Assembly (NCBI GenBank): GCA_947499975.1
Contig: CANMQE010000002.1
Location: 62,001-126,000, forward strand
DNA length: 64,000 bases
From: an uncultured Sphingomonadaceae bacterium
GTDB taxonomy: Bacteria; Pseudomonadota; Alphaproteobacteria; Sphingomonadales; Sphingomonadaceae
Direction: 5' to 3'
Shown: piece after piece, positions 54,788 through 62,505 of the stretch
How positions within the stretch are numbered: the stretch's first letter is position 1
Layout: each line of letters opens with the position of its first letter
Translations under genes and position numbers: made by a program
Notes under the pieces: generated by a model
The model's input: the letters and a program-made list of their open reading frames with translations, nothing else
Database searches by the model: none
What the model was told of the DNA's origin: nothing

Positions 54788-55155
54788 GGTTCGATCTCCA
54801 GGGCAAGCGAGCGCTGGCGCTCGAATGCGGCGCGCGCTTCGGCTGCGATTGTCTCGTCCGCTTTCTTCGTTCCCAGTGCGGCGTGGCGGGCATAAGCGTA
54901 GGCCGCACAGGCTGTGAACAGGGTCCGGTCGAGTACCCGTTCGGCCTCGGCCAGGCGCTCCGATATCGCCCCGATCTCGCGCGCCAGTTCGGCAAGATCG
55001 GTCTCCTTGTCGGTGCCGTGGAGCATGGCGAGAAAGCCTGCTTCGACGACCCGCGCCAGCATGGCGTAGTCGCTTAGACCACGCCGCCTGGCGAAGTCGG
55101 CCAGCACCCGGTATTGCGACGGGCTGAGGCGCACCGTCTGCGCCCGCGCGCTCAT
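54784..55155 (-). CDS. mobilisation accessory protein (TraM/MobC-like DNA-binding)
   Basis: A 123-residue protein, QTVRLSPSQYRVLADFARRRGLSDYAMLARVVEAGF, a ribbon-helix-helix-like start, followed by a helical part with AREIGAISERLAEAERVLD. Its position as first gene of the transfer operon, directly next to the palindromic region at 55156, fits an oriT-binding accessory protein. It starts GTG or ATG near the window segment CGCGCGCTCAT; ATG at 55155 is used. Confidence 0.78.
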   Translation of the reverse strand: MSARAQTVRLSPSQYRVLADFARRRGLSDYAMLARVVEAGFLAMLHGTDKETDLAELAREIGAISERLAEAERVLDRTLFTACAAYAYARHAALGTKKADETIAAEARAAFERQRSLALEIEP

Positions 55156-55359
55156 CGCTCCGCTCCGATAGAGATGCTATCCGCCATCGCGAAGAATGGC
55201 GGAATTGCGCGGCTCCGGGACCTGCTGTGCGGGCGAGATGCTATTCGCATCCCGTCAAACCCGCAGAAATCCTTGATGCACGCGTGCGTGGGGTGTGTAT
55301 GGAAATTACGGGTCCGATACGCAGTATCGTGGCCCCTTCCTTCTCCAGTCTTTCTCCGG
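55156..55359. other. candidate origin of transfer (oriT)
   Basis: The 200-bp gap before the transfer operon is full of symmetry: GATGC-TATTC-GCATC, GCACGCGTGC, and CGATAC-GCA-GTATCG inside a GGG/CCC frame. GAGATGCTAT(C/T)CGC occurs twice, about 70 bp apart. GTGGGGTGTGTATGG (55288-55302) recalls the GGGGTGT|GG nick region of the F plasmid, another MobF system. Function is inferred from position and symmetry. Confidence 0.5.
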
Positions 55360-55875
55360 TCATTTGGCATGGGCGTCTTGCTCCATGCTTGCCGTAGGAG
55401 GCGTCGCAGACAGGATCAGATTGCGGGCGACATGGTCGTCGAAATAGCGTTCGCGGGACTGGCGCGAGGACAACCGGCGTTCCGCCATATCGGGGCGTGC
55501 GAACCAGCGAAGCAGGACCAGGTCGATGGCGGATCGTACCTCATCTGCGAGCAGGTTGGTCTCTTCCGGTGTGAGGTCCAGCCACCCGAATTCGGTGCGA
55601 AGCTGGCTGCCAAGCGGATACCCGGTCCCGTCTCTGCTCTTGTAGATTGGGCCCTCGACCGTGAGACAACAATCTCGCCCCTCAAACCGCTCCCGGACCG
55701 GGCGTTCGTAACAGAGCCAGGGCTGCAATGTGTGGCGACGGGCGCGCCCATCGGCATTGTCTTCAACGAGCAATTCGACGAGCTGGGCGGTGCACTCTTC
55801 TTCGTCGATGGGAGCGCAGGCAATGATCCAGCCTTGCTTCAGCAGGGCAGATTTACTCCATGAGCGGATGGACAT
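55360..55875 (-). CDS. hypothetical element protein
   Basis: A 171-residue protein, starting MSIRSWSKSALLKQGWIIAC, with acidic ALLVED-like helix ECTAQLVELLVEDNADG, FGWLDLTPEETNLLADEVRSAIDL and ending SMEQDAHAK. The ribosome-binding site is weak (GAAAGAT). The longer in-frame extension overlaps the AlpA gene and is rejected. It lies just upstream of the transfer region and follows AlpA by 40 bases, so AlpA probably controls it. No family recognised. Confidence 0.65.
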   Translation of the reverse strand: MSIRSWSKSALLKQGWIIACAPIDEEECTAQLVELLVEDNADGRARRHTLQPWLCYERPVRERFEGRDCCLTVEGPIYKSRDGTGYPLGSQLRTEFGWLDLTPEETNLLADEVRSAIDLVLLRWFARPDMAERRLSSRQSRERYFDDHVARNLILSATPPTASMEQDAHAK

Positions 55876-55915
55876 GCGGTAATCTTTCTGCGGGCCATTG
55901 CCCGCCCTGGAGGGG

Positions 55916-56107
55916 TCAATAGCGGCGCAGGGGAAGGGCCTCGATCCACTCTTCGATATCGGTGGAACGCCAGCGGATACGTCCGCCGCCCAGGTCGATC
56001 GGTTGAGGAAAGGCACCTCGGCGGATGCGTCGCCAGATCGTTGTCCGGCTTCGAATGCCGGTGAGGCGCATTACCTCATGGCAGGTGAGTAATTCAATAT
56101 TCGGCAT
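55916..56107 (-). CDS. AlpA-family helix-turn-helix regulator
   Basis: A 63-residue protein: LLTCHEVMRLTGIRSRTTIWRRIRRGAFPQPIDLGGGRIRW then STDIEEWIEAL. This is the classic AlpA/excisionase fold. In P4-like and many integrative elements it activates excision or transfer genes. It lies 40 bases upstream of the hypothetical gene at 55875 and next to the transfer region, a good place for control of excision and mobilisation. Confidence 0.92.
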   Translation of the reverse strand: MPNIELLTCHEVMRLTGIRSRTTIWRRIRRGAFPQPIDLGGGRIRWRSTDIEEWIEALPLRRY

Positions 56108-56496
56108 GACAGATTCCTTTGCTTCAAGGTTCTGTCACCGTTGCCGCACTCCCCTGCGACGTTGGGTTGGTTCTCAAATAGCCGTTGCGGACCGTGCGAT
56201 CAGATATTCAACTCAGCGCCACCCTTGGCTTAGGTGACATGAGCAAAGCTAAGCGAATCGCAAAGGTGTAGGAAAGAACAAAAAGAGATCAAATTTCGTT
56301 CCGCACTAGTGAGTGGACGGTGTTGGATCGCAATGGACAGGGCGGGACTGAAAAAAGTTTCTCCCAGAAGCGGACGGAAATAGCCGGAGCCAATCCCACG
56401 CTCCCTGCGCTTCAGTGGTGTTGGGTCTGGATGAGATGACTGAAGTTGCACATTATCGGCGCATTTAGCGGAAGGATGCGAGCTTCTTCTGCACGC

Positions 56497-56615
56497 CCTT
56501 TCTGCAAATCACAGCTTTTTCCCGCATTTTTCGCCTATTGCAGAAAGGCTAAAATATCATGATATCAATTACTTGATTGATTTTCTTTCTGCAAAACAGT
56601 CCAAATCTTTCTGCA
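56497..56615. repeat. CTTTCTGCA repeat cluster upstream of alpA
   Basis: CCTTTCTGCAA (56497-56507) and its exact inverse TTGCAGAAAGG (56538-56548) are followed by CTTTCTGCAA (56585-56594) and CTTTCTGCA (56607-56615). A 12-bp palindrome, ATATCATGATAT, lies between them at 56553-56564. This could be a regulator-binding array or a replication/excision site. The rest of 56108-56496 shows no gene. Confidence 0.6.
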
Positions 56616-56616
56616 T

Positions 56617-58260
56617 TTAATCCGCAAGTTGCCATTGTGGTGCAGCGCGTGGACCGATGTTCACTATCAGCCCATGCCGCCTAAGTTTGGTCAGCAAATT
56701 GGCGACCTTTTTGAGTTTCTGCTCAGTGGTTAAAGCATCGCTCAGTTTATCGAGAAGAAGCTGATTGATATCCTTCCGGGACGCTGTTCCCGCACCCGCA
56801 AGGTAGTCCATAAGCAGTTTGGCGTAGAACTCGTCATCTTGCGCGCGCGTACGGACATAATCAGCCATCGTGGATGTAGCAGCTGCCACCTGAGCAGACA
56901 CATGGAAGTTTGGTTTGCGGCCTTCAATCAATTTGTTTCGGCGCAAATGCTTGATCGCGTCATCAGTGATCGGAAGGCCTTTTTGTACCCGATCCAAGGC
57001 CAGAACATCGACCAGATCAAGCCCGGTCCGCTGCATCAGAAGGCGGCTGTATGCAGGATCGACAACCCGCCCATGGATCGTCAGGCGAACCATATCGTCG
57101 CTTTGCAAGTCGAAATCCGGGAGGGGGAAAAAGCGCTTACGTTGACGCTGATAAATGTCGTGGATCCCGTATCCCATGTGGTCGATCATGTTCAGCTCGG
57201 TCATCGCCTGAGCCAAGAACGGATTGCGATAACGAGGCGGACGCTTGTCCCCTGAGACATAGTCTTCGGGCCTGCCCTCGTAGAAGTTGCCCATGTTCTC
57301 GAACACAAGCCGGTCTGGATGCTCGGTCACAACAACGCGGGCGTTTCGCGTGTAATCCTGATGGGCAATGCAATTGTGCAAAGCCTCTAGCACGACCTTC
57401 TGATCGTACTTCGCCACTTCATGTGCGAGGAGTTCGTTTTCAGGCAAAAGTCGAACCTGAATGTTACGAACCTTGGCGAACAGTCGGGAGGTGGCGAGCA
57501 GGAAGGGAGGCCTGAAATGCTCATATGCCCGTTCCTCCCCTGTGAGATTCCAGGTGATCTCGGCAGGATGCGGATTAAGCCGCCACGCAGATTCCGCCTT
57601 GCCGAGTAAGAGCAAAGCCGCGCGAGTGATCCCGCCATCGATCGTCACGCGTGCACGATCAAGTAAGGCTGCGTCACTCCAACTGGCGACATCCAGATTG
57701 GCATGCTTGGCTGCAAATCGCTCTCGCGCTTGAGCAAGAGCCTCTGGATCGAGATCGTCAAAGTTAGCCCCCTCAACGATCTGAGCCGTCCAATCAGTAG
57801 CAAGGGTTTGCGCTCTGATTTCGTCCAATTTGTCCTGACCAAGAGCGACAAGAGACTCGCCCGCGCGGCCATAGTAATGCCCGTTCCATCCAATCGGCAT
57901 CCCACGGGGAGCAGCAGGCACCTCGAAAAGCACCACGCGTCCACCCGCGTGATTTAGCACGTGGATTTCGCGACAGGTGAAGCCCCCAGTCCCGTCGAGC
58001 AGTTGCTTCATTGTCGCCCGCAGTTGCTCTGCATCCTCTCGGTAGCTGGTTCCAACCACTGTCCGGGTCTTGTCGTCGATGCCGAACACGAGCCATGCTC
58101 TGTCCCGACCCCGAAGGTTGGCTTCATTCGCCAGAGCAGCAACATATTTCCCGATGTCACTGCTAGGAAACCCGTCCCTACCACGTTTGAACTCGACAAC
58201 CTCGTCTTCCCAGTTGGCAACGAGGCGATCTAATAGGTCCGTGAGAGTAGCTTGGTTCAT
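56617..58260 (-). CDS. AlbA_2/Schlafen-type ATP-binding protein
   Basis: A 547-residue protein. The amino AlbA_2 (Schlafen AAA_4) domain shows EDEVVEFKRGRDGFPSSDIGKYVAALAN and WLVFGIDDKTRTVVG. The middle carries an ATPase region of the HATPase_c_4 group: LEALHNCIAHQDYTRN, DRLVFENMGNFYEG. The carboxyl part has winged-helix segments (LLTKLRRHGLIVNIGP). Such proteins are put down as transcriptional regulators or as anti-phage effectors. As the last gene before attR it is cargo of the element. A 300-bp gap follows. Confidence 0.82.
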   Translation of the reverse strand: MNQATLTDLLDRLVANWEDEVVEFKRGRDGFPSSDIGKYVAALANEANLRGRDRAWLVFGIDDKTRTVVGTSYREDAEQLRATMKQLLDGTGGFTCREIHVLNHAGGRVVLFEVPAAPRGMPIGWNGHYYGRAGESLVALGQDKLDEIRAQTLATDWTAQIVEGANFDDLDPEALAQARERFAAKHANLDVASWSDAALLDRARVTIDGGITRAALLLLGKAESAWRLNPHPAEITWNLTGEERAYEHFRPPFLLATSRLFAKVRNIQVRLLPENELLAHEVAKYDQKVVLEALHNCIAHQDYTRNARVVVTEHPDRLVFENMGNFYEGRPEDYVSGDKRPPRYRNPFLAQAMTELNMIDHMGYGIHDIYQRQRKRFFPLPDFDLQSDDMVRLTIHGRVVDPAYSRLLMQRTGLDLVDVLALDRVQKGLPITDDAIKHLRRNKLIEGRKPNFHVSAQVAAATSTMADYVRTRAQDDEFYAKLLMDYLAGAGTASRKDINQLLLDKLSDALTTEQKLKKVANLLTKLRRHGLIVNIGPRAAPQWQLAD

Positions 58261-58504
58261 GATGCCTAGTCGATAGCAACCGACTCAGCGTCCGGGAAGT
58301 CTGCGCCGATATTACCGACTGATATCCATGCGCTACTTCCGAAATCCGATTCCAGAACTGGGTCGCGCGATACCAGTGCACAGAATCATATGAGCATGCT
58401 CGAGGCTGCGCGCGTGAACGATTCAGGCTGATTGCGCACCAATTGCACGATGCTGATCCACGAAACCCCGAAACCTCCCATGAAGTTGTGCAAAACTGCC
58501 ATTT

Positions 58505-58525
58505 TGCACTTACATTTCACTTACG
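58505..58525 (+). repeat. 21-bp subterminal repeat, right end
   Basis: Exact copy of 31566-31586 in the same orientation, 40 bp before attR. In the excised circle the two copies would flank the attachment core on both sides, as arm-type integrase sites do. Confidence 0.7.
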
Positions 58526-58564
58526 GACGAGTCCGGCGAAATTGTGCAGCGCATCAAATGGCGG

Positions 58565-58647
<83 letters not shown>

Positions 58648-58713
58648 TTGCCGGCGAACGCCCGTAGCAATGGCGGGGGCCGTAGCCAAGCGCAATCGTG
58701 ATCGCGCGCGGTG

Positions 58714-59109
58714 CTACATCGCGCTGGGAAGTTGCAGCATCTCCGTGCCGTCTTCCTTGAAGACACGGGTGTTGAAGCCGCCCCGGCGACCGTCGCGCAA
58801 GGGGTAGTATCCCACCGTGATCGTCTCTCCGGGGGCGAGCGTGCGGCGCGACCAGCCTGCGCGGCTGAGATGGTTGGGGCTCATCCCCTCGAAAGCCCAG
58901 CGGCGGCCCTGCGCATCGCGCGCGTAAATGAAGGTGTGCGGATTGGTCCAGACCCAGCGCTCCACCGTCATGTTCTCGACGCTGGTTTCCGATCCCCATT
59001 CGAACATCGCGGTAGAATGGTGGGCGGATCCCGGCACGCTAAGGGCAGCCATCACGGCCAGCGCGGTTCCGGCGGCTAGCGCCATTCGGCGGATCGAAAT
59101 CGTGATCAT
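58714..59109 (-). CDS. DUF6152-family exported protein
   Basis: A 131-residue protein with signal peptide MALAAGTALAVMAALSVPGSA and the family start AHHSTAMFEW, then WVWTNPHTFIYAR and WAFEGMSPNHLSRAGW. The domain is a small beta-barrel of unknown function. GGAGAGCG precedes the ATG at 59109, which opens the signal peptide. It is divergent from the exported protein at 59291, with which members of the family are often paired. Confidence 0.85.
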   Translation of the reverse strand: MITISIRRMALAAGTALAVMAALSVPGSAHHSTAMFEWGSETSVENMTVERWVWTNPHTFIYARDAQGRRWAFEGMSPNHLSRAGWSRRTLAPGETITVGYYPLRDGRRGGFNTRVFKEDGTEMLQLPSAM

Positions 59110-59290
59110 GCTATCGCTCTCCAAAAAGGGCGCGGCGGCGGCCTGTTTTGCCTGCCTTGTGCCGTGCACTTCTTCAGGCGTCATAATGACAGCAAGAAAT
59201 GGACAAAATCAACCCGCTGCTTGACTTGGCTTCACAAAGCACAGCAATTGTTCCCCGAACACAGTCAAGCCGGGTATGGGGAGAGGCACG

Positions 59291-60097
59291 ATGAAACAGG
59301 CCATGGGCGCAAGGGCCGCGGTACTGCTGGCAATAGGGTTCGCGGCAACGCCGATCCAGGCGCAGGATGCCGAGTTCACGCCGCCCCGCGCCGATCAATA
59401 TGCGCAGGTGACAGGCTGGCCGGATTTCACCGGCGTGTGGAATCCCGACTGGTCGATCCTGTTCGGGCGCGACGGTCGCAGGCCTGCCAGTCCCGTGCTG
59501 ACCGAGGAGGCGCAAGCTGCTTACGATACCTTTCTGGCGCGGCAGGAGGCAGAAGGCGTCGACCAGTTCCTTCAGGTGAACTGCATCCCACCGGGAATGC
59601 CCGGCATCATGCGCCAGCCCTATCCGGTGGAATTCCTCTATTCGCCCGGCCGCGTCACCGTGTTTGCCGAGACCTATTCGCAGGCAAGGCGCATCTACGT
59701 GGACCGGTCGCGCGATCTGCCCGAGGATCCCGATCCCCTGTTCAACGGCACCTCGGTCGGCTTCTGGGAAGGCGACATGCTGGTGGTGGACACGGTGGGC
59801 TTCAATCCCTTCGTCACTTTCATGGCCGGCGTCACCCCATCCGATGAAATGCGCATTCACGAGCATTTCTGGCTGGATGAGAACGGCACGCTGTGGCTGG
59901 AGACCACCATCACCGATCCCGCCGTCCTGGCTCAGCCCTTCGTGCAAAAACTCGCCTACACGCGCCAGCCCGACTGGGAAATCCGCGAGTATGTGTGCAA
60001 CGAGAACAACCGGCTGGTTGATGACGAGAACGGTGCCAACGTGGACCTTGGGCTGGACGAGGGAGACGATCCCTTCGGCCCGCCCGCCACGGACTGA
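59291..60097 (+). CDS. exported protein of unknown function
   Basis: A 268-residue protein with signal peptide AVLLAIGFAATPIQAQ. It has WPDFTGVWNPDWS, NCIPPGMPGIMRQPYPVEFLY, RIYVDRSRDLPEDPDPLFNGTSVGFWEGDMLVVDTVGFN-like blocks (interrupted here for brevity) and MRIHEHFWLDENGTLWLE. This layout is known from proteins encoded beside DUF6152 genes; no function has been defined that I can state. GGGGAGAGG precedes the ATG. An acidic tail ends DPFGPPATD. Confidence 0.82.
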   Translation: MKQAMGARAAVLLAIGFAATPIQAQDAEFTPPRADQYAQVTGWPDFTGVWNPDWSILFGRDGRRPASPVLTEEAQAAYDTFLARQEAEGVDQFLQVNCIPPGMPGIMRQPYPVEFLYSPGRVTVFAETYSQARRIYVDRSRDLPEDPDPLFNGTSVGFWEGDMLVVDTVGFNPFVTFMAGVTPSDEMRIHEHFWLDENGTLWLETTITDPAVLAQPFVQKLAYTRQPDWEIREYVCNENNRLVDDENGANVDLGLDEGDDPFGPPATD

Positions 60098-60157
60098 TCC
60101 GGCAAAGGCGTTTCACGCTAACCGATTGGCAACCAGCGCCGCGCTATCGCGCAGGGC

Positions 60158-60553
60158 ATGAACGCACCGTCGTCCAATTTCGGATCCCTGCACACACGTC
60201 GCTGCGCCGTGGGCAGCAGCACCAGCCGGCGCTGGGCTGCGCTGGGGGAGGCCGGGCAGGTGGTGGCGATGTTGGCCGGGCTGGAACCGGAGCGGCCGAG
60301 CAGGGACATCCGCAATTTTCCCGCGCTCATTTGCGATGCGGAAGAGTGGCGCCGCGATCTGGCGGACAATGGCTGCGCCGATCTTGCCGCGATGATGGAG
60401 CCGGGCATTGCCGCACTCTTGGCGATCAACGCCCGCGGGGCCGATTGTCGCCCTGCCGCGCTGGCGCTGTGGCACGAATTCGCCGCTGCAAGGTCCGCCG
60501 TGCTAGCGCTGTTGCCGCCCGCTGGCCGCCTAGGTCCGAAACGCAGCGCCTGA
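60158..60553 (+). CDS. hypothetical protein
   Basis: A 131-residue Ala/Leu/Arg-rich protein, MNAPSSNFGSLHTRRCAVG then VVAMLAGLEPERPSRDIRNFPALI and ALLAINARGADCRPAALALWHEF. It looks helical and soluble. Lies 61 bases after the exported protein on the same strand and 69 bases before mmcB. A long antisense frame overlaps both; this frame has the more natural composition. No family recognised. Confidence 0.5.
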   Translation: MNAPSSNFGSLHTRRCAVGSSTSRRWAALGEAGQVVAMLAGLEPERPSRDIRNFPALICDAEEWRRDLADNGCADLAAMMEPGIAALLAINARGADCRPAALALWHEFAAARSAVLALLPPAGRLGPKRSA

Positions 60554-60622
60554 CCTTCGGGATGCACCGGAATTGCAATCGCGCGGCTTGACCGTGTTCG
60601 CTTTTCGTTCCAATTCTGGCTC

Positions 60623-61153
60623 ATGCCCGATTCGATGACCCAGCCCTCCGCCGCCGCTCCTGCCGAACATTCCGGCGCCGATCCCATAACCTTGCGCTCC
60701 CGCGCCGTGTGCAGGGGTATCGGCAGGCTGTTTGCGCGCAACAATATCTGGACGCTGCCCGAAATGCCGCTGCGCAACGGGCGCCGGGCGGATCTGATGG
60801 GGATCGATGCCAAGGGCAAGATCGTGATCGTGGAGGTGAAGACCGCGCGCGGCGATCTGCTGGGCGATGGCAAGTGGCCGGATTACCTCGATTTCTGCGA
60901 CCGGTTCTATTGGGGCCTTCCGCCAGAGCTGGACCGCGCCTGCCTCGACAGCCCCGATTTCAAGCCGGAGTGCTGCGGCGTGATCGTTGCCGATGAATAT
61001 GATGCGGAGATCGTGCGGCCCGCGCCCAGCCATCCGCTGGCCGCCGCGCGCCGCCGGGTGGAGGTGGAGCGCCTCTCGCGCACGGCGCTGCGGCGATTGC
61101 AGGTCGGCGCAGACCCGCAGTGCAGCAGTTGGGGCGCAGAACTGGCCGGTTGA
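60623..61153 (+). CDS. mmcB: MmcB-family DNA repair protein
   Basis: A 176-residue protein with CRGIGRLFARNNIWTLPEMPL, GRRADLMGIDAKGKIVIVEVKTARGDLLGD and WPDYLDFCDRFYWGLPPEL. These are the MmcB/DUF2132-type PD-(D/E)xK features, with D (RRADL) and E-V-K (VIVEVKTA). In Caulobacter, MmcB is induced by DNA damage and helps mitomycin C resistance. The start may be the second Met (codon 5). Confidence 0.9.
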   Translation: MPDSMTQPSAAAPAEHSGADPITLRSRAVCRGIGRLFARNNIWTLPEMPLRNGRRADLMGIDAKGKIVIVEVKTARGDLLGDGKWPDYLDFCDRFYWGLPPELDRACLDSPDFKPECCGVIVADEYDAEIVRPAPSHPLAAARRRVEVERLSRTALRRLQVGADPQCSSWGAELAG

Positions 61154-61229
61154 ACTGGCTGGCTGAACTATCAGGCCGAGATAAGCTGCCTCTCGCCAGC
61201 CTCTCCAACATGCGGCATAAGCGCTCCAG

Positions 61230-61943
61230 ATGCTTGCCGCCATTATCCTTTCTGCCCTGGCCATGACGGCCATCGTGGCCGTGCGCTACCTGCTGACGAG
61301 TGGGGGCTTTGCCTTTGCCACCCGGCTGGTACGGCCCGGCCTGTATCAGGATCTCAACCCGCAGATCGGCAGGGAAATCGGCTGGTCCATGGCCTCTGCC
61401 GCGATCTACGGCGTGCCTGCGGGCATCGTCGCATGGGGATGGCAGGAACACGGCTGGACGCTGATCTATACCGACCTTGCGGCCTATCCCCTGTGGTATC
61501 TGCCGCTGTCGCTGTTCCTCTATCTCTTCGCGCACGACACGTGGTTCTACTGGACCCACCGGCTGATGCACCGTCCCAAGTGGTTTCGCATTGCCCATGC
61601 CGTTCACCATGCCAGCCGCCCGCCCACGGCCTGGGCCGCGATGAGCTTCCACCCGATCGAGGCGCTGACTGGCGCTGTCGTCATCCCCGCGCTGGTGTTT
61701 TTCATCCCCGTACACGTGGGCGTGCTGGGCATGGTGCTCGGCATCATGACGCTGATGGGTGTCACCAATCACATGGGCTGGGAGATGTTTCCAAAATGGC
61801 TTGTTCATTCCCGCGTAGGGAATTGGGTGATAACTGCCAGCCATCACCAGCGGCACCACGATGCGTATCGCTGCAATTACGGCCTCTACTTCAGATTTTG
61901 GGATCGCTTGTGCAGAACAGATCGCGGGCTGGCAAAGCCCTGA
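61230..61943 (+). CDS. sterol desaturase/fatty acid hydroxylase-family protein
   Basis: A 237-residue membrane di-iron protein with four to five helices and the histidine clusters HDTWFYWTHRLMH, HAVHHAS and HHQRHH, which bind the two irons. Family members hydroxylate sterols, fatty acids or carotenoids. The ring of carotenoid hydroxylases is one option, substrate not determined. Its end overlaps a DUF2141 gene by 34 bases. Confidence 0.9.
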   Translation: MLAAIILSALAMTAIVAVRYLLTSGGFAFATRLVRPGLYQDLNPQIGREIGWSMASAAIYGVPAGIVAWGWQEHGWTLIYTDLAAYPLWYLPLSLFLYLFAHDTWFYWTHRLMHRPKWFRIAHAVHHASRPPTAWAAMSFHPIEALTGAVVIPALVFFIPVHVGVLGMVLGIMTLMGVTNHMGWEMFPKWLVHSRVGNWVITASHHQRHHDAYRCNYGLYFRFWDRLCRTDRGLAKP

Positions 61944-62389
61944 CAATGCTCTTCGTCGCTGCTGCTGCAACGGCGCTCTCCGCCCCCGCAGGCGAACTTT
62001 ATGCGCGGCCCGCCGGTGCGCAGGTCAGCATAGAGATCACCAATCTGCGCAATCACGATGGCGTGATCCGCGCCTGCATGACGCGCGATGCCGATCGTTT
62101 CCCACGCTGCCAGGATTCCTCGCAAGGATACCGCGTGGTGGTGCCCGCCGGCACGGCCAGCGTGGTGCGGTTCAACAATGTTTCGCCCGGCACTTATGCC
62201 ATCGCGCTGCTGCATGACGAGAACGACAATGGCAAGGCGGACAGGGTTCTGGGCATGATGCCGCGCGAAGGCTTCGGCTTTTCCAACGATGCGCCTGTGA
62301 ACATGGGGCCGCCCGCCTTCACCGACGCGGCGATCCGCGTGGGCGCCGCGCCCATGCGCCAGTCGATCCGCATGCGCTACATGCTGTAA
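61910..62389 (+). CDS. DUF2141-family exported protein 2
   Basis: A 159-residue protein if begun at the GTG at 61910, which has GGGA six bases upstream and supplies the basic start of the signal peptide (RSRAGKALTMLFVAAAATAL). An ATG at 61946 would lack both a basic start and a ribosome-binding site. DUF2141 features are VSIEITNLRNHDGVIRACM, PGTYAIALLHDENDNGKAD, FGFSNDA and the final SIRMRYML. Close paralogue of the protein at 12324. Overlaps the hydroxylase gene by 34 bases. Confidence 0.83.
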   Translation: MQNRSRAGKALTMLFVAAAATALSAPAGELYARPAGAQVSIEITNLRNHDGVIRACMTRDADRFPRCQDSSQGYRVVVPAGTASVVRFNNVSPGTYAIALLHDENDNGKADRVLGMMPREGFGFSNDAPVNMGPPAFTDAAIRVGAAPMRQSIRMRYML

Positions 62390-62465
62390 TCAATCGCGAT
62401 TGGCGGCGAAAATGCCGCTCGACTTTCGCACAACTTCACCAATTTTTTACCAAAACCGCCCAAAG

Positions 62466-62487
62466 GTGTCTTTAGCTACGAAGACAC
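62466..62487 (+). promoter_or_regulatory. leader hairpin upstream of PAS-like gene
   Basis: GTGTCTT pairs with AAGACAC around an 8-base loop, directly in front of the AGGAAGG ribosome-binding site. It could influence translation of the gene at 62506. Confidence 0.4.
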
Positions 62488-62505
62488 AAGGAAGGCGATT
62501 TCGGC

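Noticed and set aside
60118-60873. 251-codon minus-strand frame over the small gene and mmcB
   Set aside because: Overlaps the recognisable mmcB start and is Ser/Arg/Ala-rich without motifs; the plus-strand frames are more natural.
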